Source: Deltaproteobacteria bacterium (GTDB lineage Bacteria > Desulfobacterota > Desulfobacteria > Desulfobacterales > Desulfobacteraceae). From it: a stretch of DNA of 7,892 nucleotides. The DNA lies in the NCBI GenBank assembly GCA_003647385.1, contig QMMT01000072.1:1-7892 (forward strand). Direction: 5' to 3'. This document shows positions 1-5,728 of the stretch, one piece after another (the first letter of the stretch is position 1; each line of letters begins with the position of its first letter). Made by a program: the position numbers and the translations under genes. The notes beneath the pieces were generated by a model. That model did not search any database and was not told the origin of the DNA. It saw only the letters and a program-made list of their open reading frames with translations.

Positions 1-417
1 AAACAAAAAAATGGCATTCGACGCTGGTGGCGTCCACAGGCCATTTTCAGTGTTGATAGTGTTGTGCCCTTTGAACCTTATCCATATACTCATGCTTATC
101 CTCTTGGCGAATGGGGTTTAAACTGGTGTATTGGTTTATCGGCCCATCAAAATATTATGCTGCATTCAGCGGTTCTTGAATATAAAGGTATTGCCATTAT
201 ATTTCCTGCAATGCCGGGCTCAGGTAAAAGTACACTCTGCTCTGCATTAATGCTGCGTGGCTGGCGCTTATTGTCTGATGAGTTTGGTCTAATTGAGCCT
301 GATTCAGGTAATCTGATCCCTATTCCCAGAGCGATACCCTTAAAAAATAATTCTATGCAATGTCAGGAGCAAAACCCGGTCATATTTTGGTCGGGTTTTT
401 GTTTTTCAGGGCATTAA
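1..417 (+). pseudogene. HprK-related kinase A, fragment (5' end outside window, 3' end lost)
   Basis: The frame is open from base 1, so the gene begins left of the window. The product matches the HprK-related kinase A family, P-loop proteins related to HPr kinase that occur with a PqqD-like peptide chaperone in the 'HPr-rel-A' system, often in exosortase/PEP-CTERM genomes. The diagnostic segments are a Trp/Arg-rich stretch at the left edge (RRWWRPQ), EWGLNWCI, a Walker A loop PGSGKST (214-234), WRLLSDEFGL (262-291), and PIPRAIPLKN. Recognisable homology stops near base 356, just after the KNNSM segment. The last 20 or so codons look like read-through into a terminator hairpin and end at TAA 415-417. 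Full-length members, from memory, are around 300 residues, so the C-terminal part is missing and does not continue in another frame. The product is probably non-functional. The family call is fairly secure; the cause of truncation (deletion, island edge or assembly join) is not known. Confidence 0.75.
371..406 (+). terminator. Rho-independent terminator after the HprK-related remnant
   Basis: AAAACCCG (371-378) pairs with CGGGTTTT (392-399), and the stem can extend through wobble pairs at 379-381/389-391. A T-rich tail follows (396-406). The hairpin lies inside the apparent 3' end of the truncated reading frame, which supports the view that those last codons are not natural coding sequence. 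It would end plus-strand transcripts coming from the left edge. Confidence 0.65.
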
Positions 418-429
418 GAATCTTGAAAC

Positions 430-449
430 GTGTAAAATATGTGTAAAAT
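430..449. repeat. Short tandem direct repeat, GTGTAAAAT x2
   Basis: GTGTAAAAT occurs at 430-438 and again at 441-449, one helical turn apart (11-nt period). It lies between the two terminators, about 60 bp beyond the 3' end of tRNA-Gln. It could be chance in AT-rich spacer DNA, or a remnant of a protein-binding or recombination site. No function is assigned. Confidence 0.4.
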
Positions 450-462
450 TTTCGATCGCAGC

Positions 463-498
463 AAAAAAGGCTTTCGAGCATAATCGCTGAAAGCCTTT
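463..498 (-). terminator. Rho-independent terminator of tRNA-Gln
   Basis: A perfect 10-bp inverted repeat, AAAGGCTTTC (466-475) with GAAAGCCTTT (489-498), has an inner AGC/GCT extension around a 6-nt loop. Read on the minus strand, the stem is followed by six T residues (complement of 463-468). It sits 8 bp past the tRNA 3' end, exactly where the tRNA transcript should stop. Confidence 0.85.
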
Positions 499-506
499 GA
501 TATCAG

Positions 507-580
507 TGGCTGGGTGATAAGGATTCGAACCTTAATTGACGGAGTCAGAGTCCGTAGTCCTGCCGTTGGACGATCACCCA
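507..580 (-). tRNA. tRNA-Gln (anticodon CTG)
   Basis: Read on the minus strand, this folds as a 74-nt cloverleaf with encoded CCA. The acceptor stem is TGGGTGA/TCACCCA (7 perfect pairs), the D arm GTCC/GGAC, the anticodon stem ACGGA/TCCGT with loop CTCTGAC (anticodon CTG), the variable loop CAAT, and the T arm TAAGG/CCTTA with loop TTCGAAT. The discriminator base is G, and the weak U1-A72 pair is as known for bacterial glutamine tRNAs. It reads CAG codons. It is a single-gene transcription unit with its own promoter (599-627) and terminator (463-498), flanked by plus-strand genes. The sequence beyond its 3' end leads into a decayed gene, a position where integrated elements are often found. 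Confidence 0.97.
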
Positions 581-598
581 GCAAAATAATGATTGGCT

Positions 599-627
599 TA
601 TATATATCAAACCTGTTTTGTAGTCAA
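599..627 (-). promoter_or_regulatory. Promoter of tRNA-Gln
   Basis: On the minus strand, a -35 TTGACT (622-627), a 17-nt spacer and a -10 TATATA (599-604) form a good sigma70-type promoter. Transcription would start near 592, leaving a leader of about a dozen nucleotides for RNase P to remove before the mature 5' end at 580. Confidence 0.75.
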
Positions 628-659
628 GAATTATCTTGGTGATAATATGGTGTGATGGT

Positions 660-689
660 TTGGTAAAACCGGGTGAATTGTGGTATATA
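660..689 (+). promoter_or_regulatory. Candidate promoter for the ABM gene and larE
   Basis: TTGGTA (660-665), an 18-nt spacer and TATATA (684-689), with TG one base upstream of the -10 (extended -10), make the best plus-strand candidate before the ABM gene. A weaker alternative is TTGTAG (618-623), a 17-nt spacer and GATAAT (641-646), which would overlap the tRNA-Gln promoter. The call is by eye and could be wrong. Confidence 0.4.
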
Positions 690-744
690 GACCAATAGGT
701 ATTCCATGTTACTTTGATAAAAATTAAACTATATGGGAGAAAAA

Positions 745-951
745 ATGGCTGTTACAGTATTGATTAAAAGACAGGTCACGCCTGGGAATGAAAGCCTGCT
801 GGAAGAGCTGTACCGTGAAATGAGAGGCGCTGCCTTAAAACAAAAGGGCTATATCGGAGCTGAAACCTTAAAGCGGGTGGACGTAACCGGGGAAATTCTA
901 ACCATCAGTAAATGGCAGCATGTTGACGACTGGTCAAAATGGATTTTATGA
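745..951 (+). CDS. Short antibiotic-biosynthesis-monooxygenase (ABM) domain protein, C-terminally truncated
   Basis: The 68-residue product begins MAVTVLIKRQV and has the order of a dimeric alpha+beta barrel (ABM-like) domain: strand 1 (residues 2-11), helix 1 (about 14-35), strand 2 (YIGAETLKRV), strand 3 (EILTISKW), then the start of helix 2 (HVDDWSKW). Family members of this type are, from memory, roughly 95-100 residues and go on to finish helix 2 and add a last strand (TEYEIY-like). That part is absent here, and the frame stops at TGA 949-951. ATG 745 is chosen because GGGAG (735-739) sits five bases upstream; the in-frame ATG at 733 has no ribosome-binding site. The stop overlaps the larE start as ATGA (948-951), implying translational coupling. 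ABM domains include small quinol and heme-degrading monooxygenases and many uncharacterised proteins, so no substrate can be named. The gene may be a functional short form or a remnant now serving to deliver ribosomes to larE. Confidence 0.75.
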   Translation: MAVTVLIKRQVTPGNESLLEELYREMRGAALKQKGYIGAETLKRVDVTGEILTISKWQHVDDWSKWIL

Positions 952-1742
952 AAAAATTTGAAGATCTTGAAAAAAGCTTAAGAAAACTGTCTGCTTATGC
1001 GGTTGCTTTCTCAGGTGGTGTTGACAGTTCATTTCTTCTGGCAGCGGCAAAAAAAGTAAATCCACAAAATTTATTGGCTATTACTGTTTCTTCACAGTTT
1101 GTACCAAAAAGGGAAACTGAGTTTGCAAAGAAAATGGCCCATTTAATAGGGGTCAAACACATTTGTCTTGAAGTGGATATTCTTGAGAATGAAGAAGTGG
1201 TACAAAATACTTTAGAGCGGTGTTACTATTGCAAAAAACAAATGTTTTCGCTGATAAAAAAGGCGGCTGAAAACTTAAGGATTAAAACATTGCTTCATGC
1301 AGTAAACCTTGATGATTTAAAAGACTTTAGGCCGGGTTTGAAGGCGGCTGACGAACTTGGTTTTTTAGCTCCTCTGGTAGATGCAAAATGTACTAAAAAT
1401 GATATACGGCAACTTTCAAGGCAATTGGAACTGGAAACATGGAACAAACCTTCTCAATCCTGCCTTGCAACAAGGATTCCATATGATGAAAAAATTATAG
1501 CGCAAAATCTTATTGATGTTGATAAAGCAGAGGCTTTCTTGCAGGGTTTAGGGTTTGCCCAGGTGCGGGTGAGATGTCATGGAAAAACAGCAAGGATTGA
1601 AGTCGATCCCAAACTGATAGACAAAGTATTGAAACATCCTATCAGGCAAAAGATATCAAAGAAATTTCAAAAAATTGGATTTGATCATGCCGGCGTTGAT
1701 ATTGATGGTTATAAGACAGGTAAGATGAATACGAAGCTTTAG
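948..1742 (+). CDS. larE: ATP-dependent sacrificial sulfur transferase LarE
   Basis: LarE is a cytoplasmic PP-loop enzyme. It adenylates the carboxylates of the pyridinium bis-carboxylate intermediate made by LarB and inserts sulfur, on the way to the nickel-pincer cofactor of lactate racemase and related isomerases. The 264-residue product has the PP-loop SGGVDSS at residues 22-28, RCYYC (C92, C95), and PSQSCLATRIPY, with C172 at the position of the sulfur-donor cysteine. The CxxC plus third cysteine pattern resembles LarE forms reported to hold a [4Fe-4S] cluster and supply sulfur catalytically; that biochemical subtype is inference. The start at 948 is preferred because ATGA overlaps the upstream stop; ATG 939 would add three residues, and neither has a strong ribosome-binding site. 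No larA, larB or larC is in the window, so the cofactor's client enzyme is unknown. The gene ends at a terminator shared with ndk. Confidence 0.9.
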   Translation: MKKFEDLEKSLRKLSAYAVAFSGGVDSSFLLAAAKKVNPQNLLAITVSSQFVPKRETEFAKKMAHLIGVKHICLEVDILENEEVVQNTLERCYYCKKQMFSLIKKAAENLRIKTLLHAVNLDDLKDFRPGLKAADELGFLAPLVDAKCTKNDIRQLSRQLELETWNKPSQSCLATRIPYDEKIIAQNLIDVDKAEAFLQGLGFAQVRVRCHGKTARIEVDPKLIDKVLKHPIRQKISKKFQKIGFDHAGVDIDGYKTGKMNTKL

Positions 1743-1750
1743 GGAATAAA

Positions 1751-1792
1751 AAAAACCGCAGTCAAAAAATTAAATTTGAGAGCTGCGGTTTT
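1751..1792. terminator. Bidirectional intrinsic terminator between larE and ndk
   Basis: AAAACCGCAG (1752-1761) pairs perfectly with CTGCGGTTTT (1783-1792), and TCAAA/TTTGA in the loop can add a second short stem. Eight or so T residues follow on the minus strand and four on the plus strand. It is therefore a stronger terminator for ndk but serves both convergent genes. Confidence 0.85.
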
Positions 1793-1813
1793 GAGTCTGC
1801 TGATGTAAGGAAA

Positions 1814-2233
1814 TTATCTTTCCTGGATTTCAAAGGCATTGAAAAAATATCCGATTTCAAAAGCAGCCGTTTCCGGTGCATCTGAACCATGAACAACATT
1901 TTTTTCTATATTGGTTGCATAGTCTTTTCTGATAGTGCCAACTTCCGCTTCTTCAAAATTGGTAGCACCCATGAGCTTTCTGTTTCTTGCGATGACGTTC
2001 TCTCCCTCAAGAACCATAACAACAATGGGTCCTGAAGTCATAAAATCTGTCAGGCTGTTAAAAAACGGGCGGTCTTTATGAACGGCATAAAATCCTTTGG
2101 CGCCTGCTTCTGTAAGCTGAATCATTTTCATTGCAGCTATTTTAATGCCATCAGTTTCAAAGCGTTTAATTACTTCTCCAATTACGTTTTTTGCAACCCC
2201 ATCAGGCTTGATGATTGATAATGTTCTTTCCAC
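1814..2233 (-). CDS. ndk: Nucleoside-diphosphate kinase
   Basis: Ndk transfers the gamma-phosphate of ATP to other nucleoside diphosphates through a phosphohistidine, keeping NTP and dNTP pools balanced in the cytoplasm. The 139-residue product begins with the conserved [11 protein letters not shown] segment, has RPFF and FMTSGP motifs, and ends with NVVHGSD, where H115 is the phosphorylated histidine, followed by SDAPETA and EIGYFF. Length is normal for the family. The start is the GTG at 2233-2231: AAAGGA (complement of 2243-2248) lies nine bases upstream, and family proteins begin at this point. A TTG further upstream would place that ribosome-binding site inside the gene. It stands alone, convergent with larE and divergent from coaE. 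Confidence 0.97.
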   Translation of the reverse strand: MERTLSIIKPDGVAKNVIGEVIKRFETDGIKIAAMKMIQLTEAGAKGFYAVHKDRPFFNSLTDFMTSGPIVVMVLEGENVIARNRKLMGATNFEEAEVGTIRKDYATNIEKNVVHGSDAPETAAFEIGYFFNAFEIQER

Positions 2234-2270
2234 AGTCTTTCGTCCTTTCAATTATTATTAAAATACAAGC

Positions 2271-2297
2271 TTGAAAATTATCATAAAATCGTATTAT
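2271..2297 (+). promoter_or_regulatory. Candidate promoter of coaE, placing the start site at the ATG
   Basis: TTGAAA (2271-2276) and TATTAT (2292-2297) are 15 nt apart. The -10 hexamer is only five bases from the ATG at 2303, so initiation would fall at or within the first codon. This fits the lack of any Shine-Dalgarno sequence before coaE. The spacing is short, so the -35 assignment is weak. Confidence 0.4.
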
Positions 2298-2303
2298 AGT
2301 CAA
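2277..2303 (-). promoter_or_regulatory. Candidate promoter of ndk
   Basis: On the minus strand, TTGACT (2298-2303) and GATAAT (2277-2282) are separated by 15 nt, slightly short of ideal but with well-matched hexamers. The -35 hexamer ends on the first base of the divergent coaE start codon, so the two promoters overlap physically and may exclude one another. Confidence 0.5.
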
Positions 2304-2923
2304 TGGTTATGAAACTATTGAGAATAGCCGTTACAGGATCAGCAGGGTCAGGCAAGAGTCTTGTGTGTCAAAGATTTAAAGCGATTGGCCTGGTTACTTT
2401 GGATTGTGATGTGATTGCCAGAGAGATTGTGGAGCCAGGAATGCCCGGGTTTAAGAAGATCGTGGAATTGTTTGGCCAAAAGGTGGTCCGAAAAGAGGGT
2501 ACCCTGGACAGGGAAAAATTACGAAATATCATTGTGAATGATAGTTTGCTGCGACAAAAAATGGAAAATATTTTACATCCCCAGATCAGCAGGGAGATGG
2601 TTTCTCAGATAGAGAATGCAGCCTTTAAAGAATATAATGCTGTAGTTGTCGAGGTTCCCTTATTGTTTGAATTGGGGATGGAGAAACAATTTGATGTCAC
2701 CATTGCTGTTATGGCTCAGGATATGGATCTTGTCTTAAGAATTTGCGACCGGGATAATGTTACCAGAGAAGATGCCAAAAAGGTGCTTGATCTTCAAATG
2801 TCTCAGGAAGATAAAATGGCAAAGGCCGATCATGTTATTGTTAACAAGGGGACAATGTCCGAACTCTTTGAATCTGTTGACAATCTCTTTGACAAAATCC
2901 AAAAAGAATTCTTGACAAGTTAA
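2303..2923 (+). CDS. coaE: Dephospho-CoA kinase
   Basis: CoaE catalyses the last step of coenzyme A synthesis, phosphorylating the 3'-hydroxyl of the ribose of dephospho-CoA with ATP. The 206-residue product has the P-loop GSAGSGKS (residues 12-19), the LDCDVIARE segment with the acidic substrate/Mg-binding residues, a middle LHP segment, VEVPLLFE, and the lid-like region IC.RD.VTREDA followed by KADHVIVN. Length is typical (about 200). Two ATGs, 2303 and 2309, are possible. Neither has a ribosome-binding site; 2303 is chosen because the probable -10 lies just upstream and could produce a leaderless message. The rho promoter begins within its last codons, so rho is probably transcribed both from here and from its own promoter. 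Confidence 0.95.
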   Translation: MVMKLLRIAVTGSAGSGKSLVCQRFKAIGLVTLDCDVIAREIVEPGMPGFKKIVELFGQKVVRKEGTLDREKLRNIIVNDSLLRQKMENILHPQISREMVSQIENAAFKEYNAVVVEVPLLFELGMEKQFDVTIAVMAQDMDLVLRICDRDNVTREDAKKVLDLQMSQEDKMAKADHVIVNKGTMSELFESVDNLFDKIQKEFLTS

Positions 2924-2940
2924 GATTTTTGACCTATTAA
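2912..2940 (+). promoter_or_regulatory. Promoter of rho
   Basis: A consensus -35 TTGACA (2912-2917), an ideal 17-nt spacer and a -10 TATTAA (2935-2940) overlap the end and stop codon of coaE. Initiation near 2947 would give a leader of about 130 nt before the rho ATG. That leader is G-poor and without obvious stable hairpins, which is the kind of RNA Rho itself can bind. Rho is known to limit its own expression in E. coli; whether that happens here is inference. Confidence 0.65.
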
Positions 2941-3075
2941 TCAAACCTTAGGAAAATAAATTTCAGAATACCAGTTGTGTTTTTCATGTCATTTTTGGTT
3001 TTAGACTTCAAAAAGGTACACCTCAAAAACAAACATTAGCCTGTAAAAGACAAAAAATAAAATTTTGGAGAAGGA

Positions 3076-4323
3076 ATGAACCTTGTAGAATTAAATAAGA
3101 TGAAGATCAGTGAACTGAGCAAGCTTGCAAAGGGTTACAAAATTGGAGGGATCGCCGGACTTAAAAAGCAGGACTTAATTTTTGCCTTGCTCCAGGCAAA
3201 CATTGAAGAGAGCGGCCAGATTTACGGTGAAGGTACGCTTGAAATTCTTCCTGATGGTTTTGGATTCTTAAGGGCTCCGGGATATAATTATCTTCCAGGT
3301 CCTGATGATATCTATGTGTCTCCTTCACAGATCAGAAGATTTAATTTAAGAACCGGTGATACTATTTCCGGTCAGGTTCGACAACCCAAAGATTCAGAAC
3401 GCTATTTTGCATTGCTCAAAGTTGAGGCAGTCAATTTTCAAAACCCGGAACTTGCTGCGGAAACCATTCTTTTTGATAATTTGATGCCCCTTTATCCGGA
3501 AAGAAAAATGAATCTTGAAGCTGAATCAGATAATTATTCCATGCGGGTGATAGATTTGATGTCTCCCATAGGCTTTGGCCAGCGAGGATTAATCGTATCT
3601 CCGCCAAAGGCCGGCAAGACGATGCTGCTGCAGAATATTGCCAACAGCATGGTGAAGGCTCATAAAGATATCATTCCCATGATTGTTCTGATTGATGAAC
3701 GTCCTGAAGAAGTGACGGATATGGCACGAAATGTGGACGCTGAAGTTGTCAGTTCGACCTTTGATGAACCGTCAGAACGCCATGTTCAGGTGGCTGAAAT
3801 GGTCATTGAAAAGGCCAAAAGAATTGTGGAGCAGGGTCATGATGTGGTAATTTTGCTGGATAGTATTACAAGGCTTGCAAGGGCATACAATTCAGTCATG
3901 CCGCCTTCCGGTAAAATTTTATCCGGTGGTGTGGACTCAAACGCCCTTGACAGACCCAAAAGATTTTTCGGTGCGGCAAGAAATATCGAAGAGGGAGGCA
4001 GTCTGACCATTATTGCAACGGCTTTGGTAGATACGGGAAGCCGCATGGATGAGGTCATATTTGAAGAATTCAAAGGCACGGGTAACATGGAGCTTGTTTT
4101 GGATAGAAAATTGGCTGATAAAAGAATTTACCCTGCCATTGACATGAATAAATCAGGTACAAGAAAAGAGGAACTGCTGCTTGATCCAATGGTTTTGAAC
4201 CGTGTGTGGATCTTAAGAAAATTGTTGTCGAGTTTAAATTCTGTGGACAGCATGCAGTTTTTACTTGAAAAAATGGAAGGAACAAAGGATAATACAGAGT
4301 TCCTTAAATTGATGAATTCATAA
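3076..4323 (+). CDS. rho: Transcription termination factor Rho
   Basis: Rho is a hexameric RNA-dependent ATPase that loads on naked C-rich RNA and pulls transcripts out of stalled RNA polymerase. The 415-residue product has an N-terminal helical Rho-N region (about 1-45), a cold-shock-like RNA-binding domain with the RNP motif DGFGFLR (60-66), the P-loop PPKAGKT (176-182), LIDERPEEV (205-213, containing the catalytic glutamate), the Walker B region [14 protein letters not shown], the SGGVDSN loop (283-289) and the arginine-finger region [15 protein letters not shown]. Length is close to the E. coli protein (419), with no insertions in the RNA-binding domain. GGAG (3067-3070) lies five bases before the ATG. 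rpmE follows after 54 nt with no terminator between them. Confidence 0.98.
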   Translation: MNLVELNKMKISELSKLAKGYKIGGIAGLKKQDLIFALLQANIEESGQIYGEGTLEILPDGFGFLRAPGYNYLPGPDDIYVSPSQIRRFNLRTGDTISGQVRQPKDSERYFALLKVEAVNFQNPELAAETILFDNLMPLYPERKMNLEAESDNYSMRVIDLMSPIGFGQRGLIVSPPKAGKTMLLQNIANSMVKAHKDIIPMIVLIDERPEEVTDMARNVDAEVVSSTFDEPSERHVQVAEMVIEKAKRIVEQGHDVVILLDSITRLARAYNSVMPPSGKILSGGVDSNALDRPKRFFGAARNIEEGGSLTIIATALVDTGSRMDEVIFEEFKGTGNMELVLDRKLADKRIYPAIDMNKSGTRKEELLLDPMVLNRVWILRKLLSSLNSVDSMQFLLEKMEGTKDNTEFLKLMNS

Positions 4324-4377
4324 GTTGGAAATTTAATAACTGCCTTAAAAAGGGCATGGTAAGGAGTTTTAAGACAA

Positions 4378-4596
4378 ATGAGAAAAAAGATACATCCAAA
4401 ATACACAAGATCTACCGCCTCGTGTGCTTGCGGTGCAACATTTGAAGTCGGGTCCACAAGAGAGAATATCAAGGTGGAAATTTGTTCCAAGTGTCATCCT
4501 TTCTTCACCGGAAAACAAAAGCTGGTTGACTCTGCCGGACGAATCGATCGCTTTAAGAAAAAATATGCAGGATTTGACGTCACAAAACTTGTTTAG
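4378..4596 (+). CDS. rpmE: 50S ribosomal protein L31 (bL31), zinc-binding type
   Basis: bL31 is a small protein that helps bridge the two ribosomal subunits. The 72-residue product starts MRKKIHPKY and carries C16, C18, C36 and C39 (CxC and CxxC), the four-cysteine set of the zinc-binding 'C+' form rather than the zinc-free paralogue. HPFFTGKQK and the basic [10 protein letters not shown] end are typical. AAGGAG (4361-4366) lies eleven bases before the ATG, a rather long spacer. A small hairpin, TGCCTT/AGGGCA (4341-4356), precedes the ribosome-binding site. The gene is probably cotranscribed with rho and is followed by a strong terminator. Confidence 0.97.
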   Translation: MRKKIHPKYTRSTASCACGATFEVGSTRENIKVEICSKCHPFFTGKQKLVDSAGRIDRFKKKYAGFDVTKLV

Positions 4597-4603
4597 TACA
4601 TTT

Positions 4604-4609
4604 TATAAT
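4604..4609 (+). promoter_or_regulatory. Possible -10 element upstream of prfA
   Basis: A perfect TATAAT lies just after the rpmE stop codon. No good -35 is found at 16-18 nt, and no TG extension is present. If it works, initiation would be near 4616, immediately before the terminator hairpin, so the prfA leader would consist almost entirely of that hairpin. Confidence 0.3.
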
Positions 4610-4616
4610 TTGTTAT

Positions 4617-4658
4617 CAAAAAAAGGGGTCTTAATAAAAGAACCCCTTTTGAGTTTTT
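4617..4658 (+). terminator. Intrinsic terminator between rpmE and prfA
   Basis: AAAAGGGGT (4621-4629) pairs with ACCCCTTTT (4642-4650), and CTT/AAG adds three more pairs past a single bulged A (4641). The loop is AATAA. T-rich sequence follows (4647-4658), and an A tract before the stem could make it work in both directions. It ends 14 nt or less before the prfA ATG, so prfA expression must come through read-through or a start very close by. Confidence 0.85.
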
Positions 4659-4663
4659 AAATC

Positions 4664-5728
4664 ATGATAGAAAAATTAAAAGGCATTGAAGAAAGATTTG
4701 TCAAGCTTGAACAGCTTTTGAGCGATCCGGCTGTCATCAGTGACCAGAAAAAATACCGGGAATATTTGATCGAACACGGGGAGCTCAATAAAATTGTTCC
4801 AGTGTTCAGGGAATATGAAGGGGCTTCAGAGGAATTCAAAGAGGCAAAAGATCTTTTAAAGGACAATGATCCTGAAATACAGGCCATGGCCAAAGAAGAG
4901 ATACCGGATCTTGAGTCAAAAATTGAAAGTTTGAAATCTCAGCTTAATCTCCTTTTGATGCCGAAAGATCCCAGGGATGAGAAAAATGTTCTCCTTGAGA
5001 TCCGGGCGGGAACCGGCGGGGACGAGGCGGGTATTTTTGCAGGGGACCTGTTCAGAATGTACTCAAGGTATGTTGAATCCAAAAACTGGGCCATGGAGAT
5101 TGTTGAGAAAAATGATTCCAGTTCAGGTGGATTTAAAGAAGTTGTATCCCTGGTGCGGGGGAAGGGTGCTTTCAGCAGCTTTAAGTATGAAAGCGGTACG
5201 CATCGTGTCCAGCGGGTACCTGAAACAGAAGCCCAGGGAAGGGTTCATACCTCTGCTGTCACCGTAGCTGTTCTTCCCGAGGCTGAAGATATTGATATTG
5301 ATATCAATCCCGCAGATCTTAAAGTTGATGTGTTCAGGTCTTCGGGGCCTGGTGGACAATCCGTAAATACAACAGATTCAGCCGTAAGGATTACCCATGT
5401 TCCAACCGGCGTTACAGCCACATGCCAGGATGAGAAATCCCAGCACAAAAACAAGGCCAAAGCCATGGGTGTTCTCAAATCCCGTATCCTCGACGCCAGG
5501 GTGAGAGAAGAAGAAGGCAAAAGAGCAGCTGATCGAAAAGGCCAGGTGGGCACAGGGGACAGGAGCGGCAGGATTCGAACATACAATTTTCCGCAAGGGC
5601 GAATGACAGATCATAGAATTGGTCTTACGCTTTATAAACTGGACAGTATTATGGAAGGCAATATTCAGGAAATTATTGATGAGCTTAAAGTATACAACCA
5701 GACTCAGGCATTAAAAGAAATTGCCTGA
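4664..5728 (+). CDS. prfA: Peptide chain release factor 1 (RF1)
   Basis: RF1 recognises UAA and UAG stop codons in the ribosomal A site and triggers hydrolysis of the finished peptide. The 354-residue product has the N-terminal helical domain (about 1-100), [12 protein letters not shown], the tripeptide anticodon region [14 protein letters not shown] with P186-E187-T188 (the PxT signature of RF1; RF2 has SPF), and the catalytic loop [10 protein letters not shown] with G230-G231-Q232. No frameshift site is present or expected. Only a weak GAG (4651-4653) precedes the ATG, and it lies within the tail of the terminator. The stop codon lies inside the first codons of prmC, whose product modifies Q232, a common and functionally sensible pairing. 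Confidence 0.98.
   Translation: MIEKLKGIEERFVKLEQLLSDPAVISDQKKYREYLIEHGELNKIVPVFREYEGASEEFKEAKDLLKDNDPEIQAMAKEEIPDLESKIESLKSQLNLLLMPKDPRDEKNVLLEIRAGTGGDEAGIFAGDLFRMYSRYVESKNWAMEIVEKNDSSSGGFKEVVSLVRGKGAFSSFKYESGTHRVQRVPETEAQGRVHTSAVTVAVLPEAEDIDIDINPADLKVDVFRSSGPGGQSVNTTDSAVRITHVPTGVTATCQDEKSQHKNKAKAMGVLKSRILDARVREEEGKRAADRKGQVGTGDRSGRIRTYNFPQGRMTDHRIGLTLYKLDSIMEGNIQEIIDELKVYNQTQALKEIA

Noticed and set aside
733..744. ATG at 733 as start of the ABM gene
   Set aside because: No ribosome-binding site lies before it, whereas GGGAG at 735-739 is well placed for ATG 745, and the family N-terminus fits the latter.
2234..2251. TTG at 2251 as start of ndk
   Set aside because: The AAAGGA ribosome-binding site would lie inside the gene, and Ndk proteins begin at the [11 protein letters not shown] segment next to the GTG at 2233.
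3837..4088. Possible small protein antisense to the Rho ATPase core
   Set aside because: It only mirrors highly conserved coding sequence; no promoter or ribosome-binding site was evident.
4128..4490. Minus-strand open frame across the rho end and rpmE start
   Set aside because: It is a shadow of two conserved genes, and its product is low-complexity Ser-rich sequence without domain features.
5351..5359. prfA as release factor 2 with a programmed frameshift
   Set aside because: The anticodon tripeptide is P-E-T (RF1 type), the frame is uninterrupted, and the gene is followed by prmC as is common for prfA.
5245..5586. Minus-strand open frames within prfA
   Set aside because: They are antisense to the conserved GGQ domain, have no ribosome-binding site of note and no recognisable motifs.
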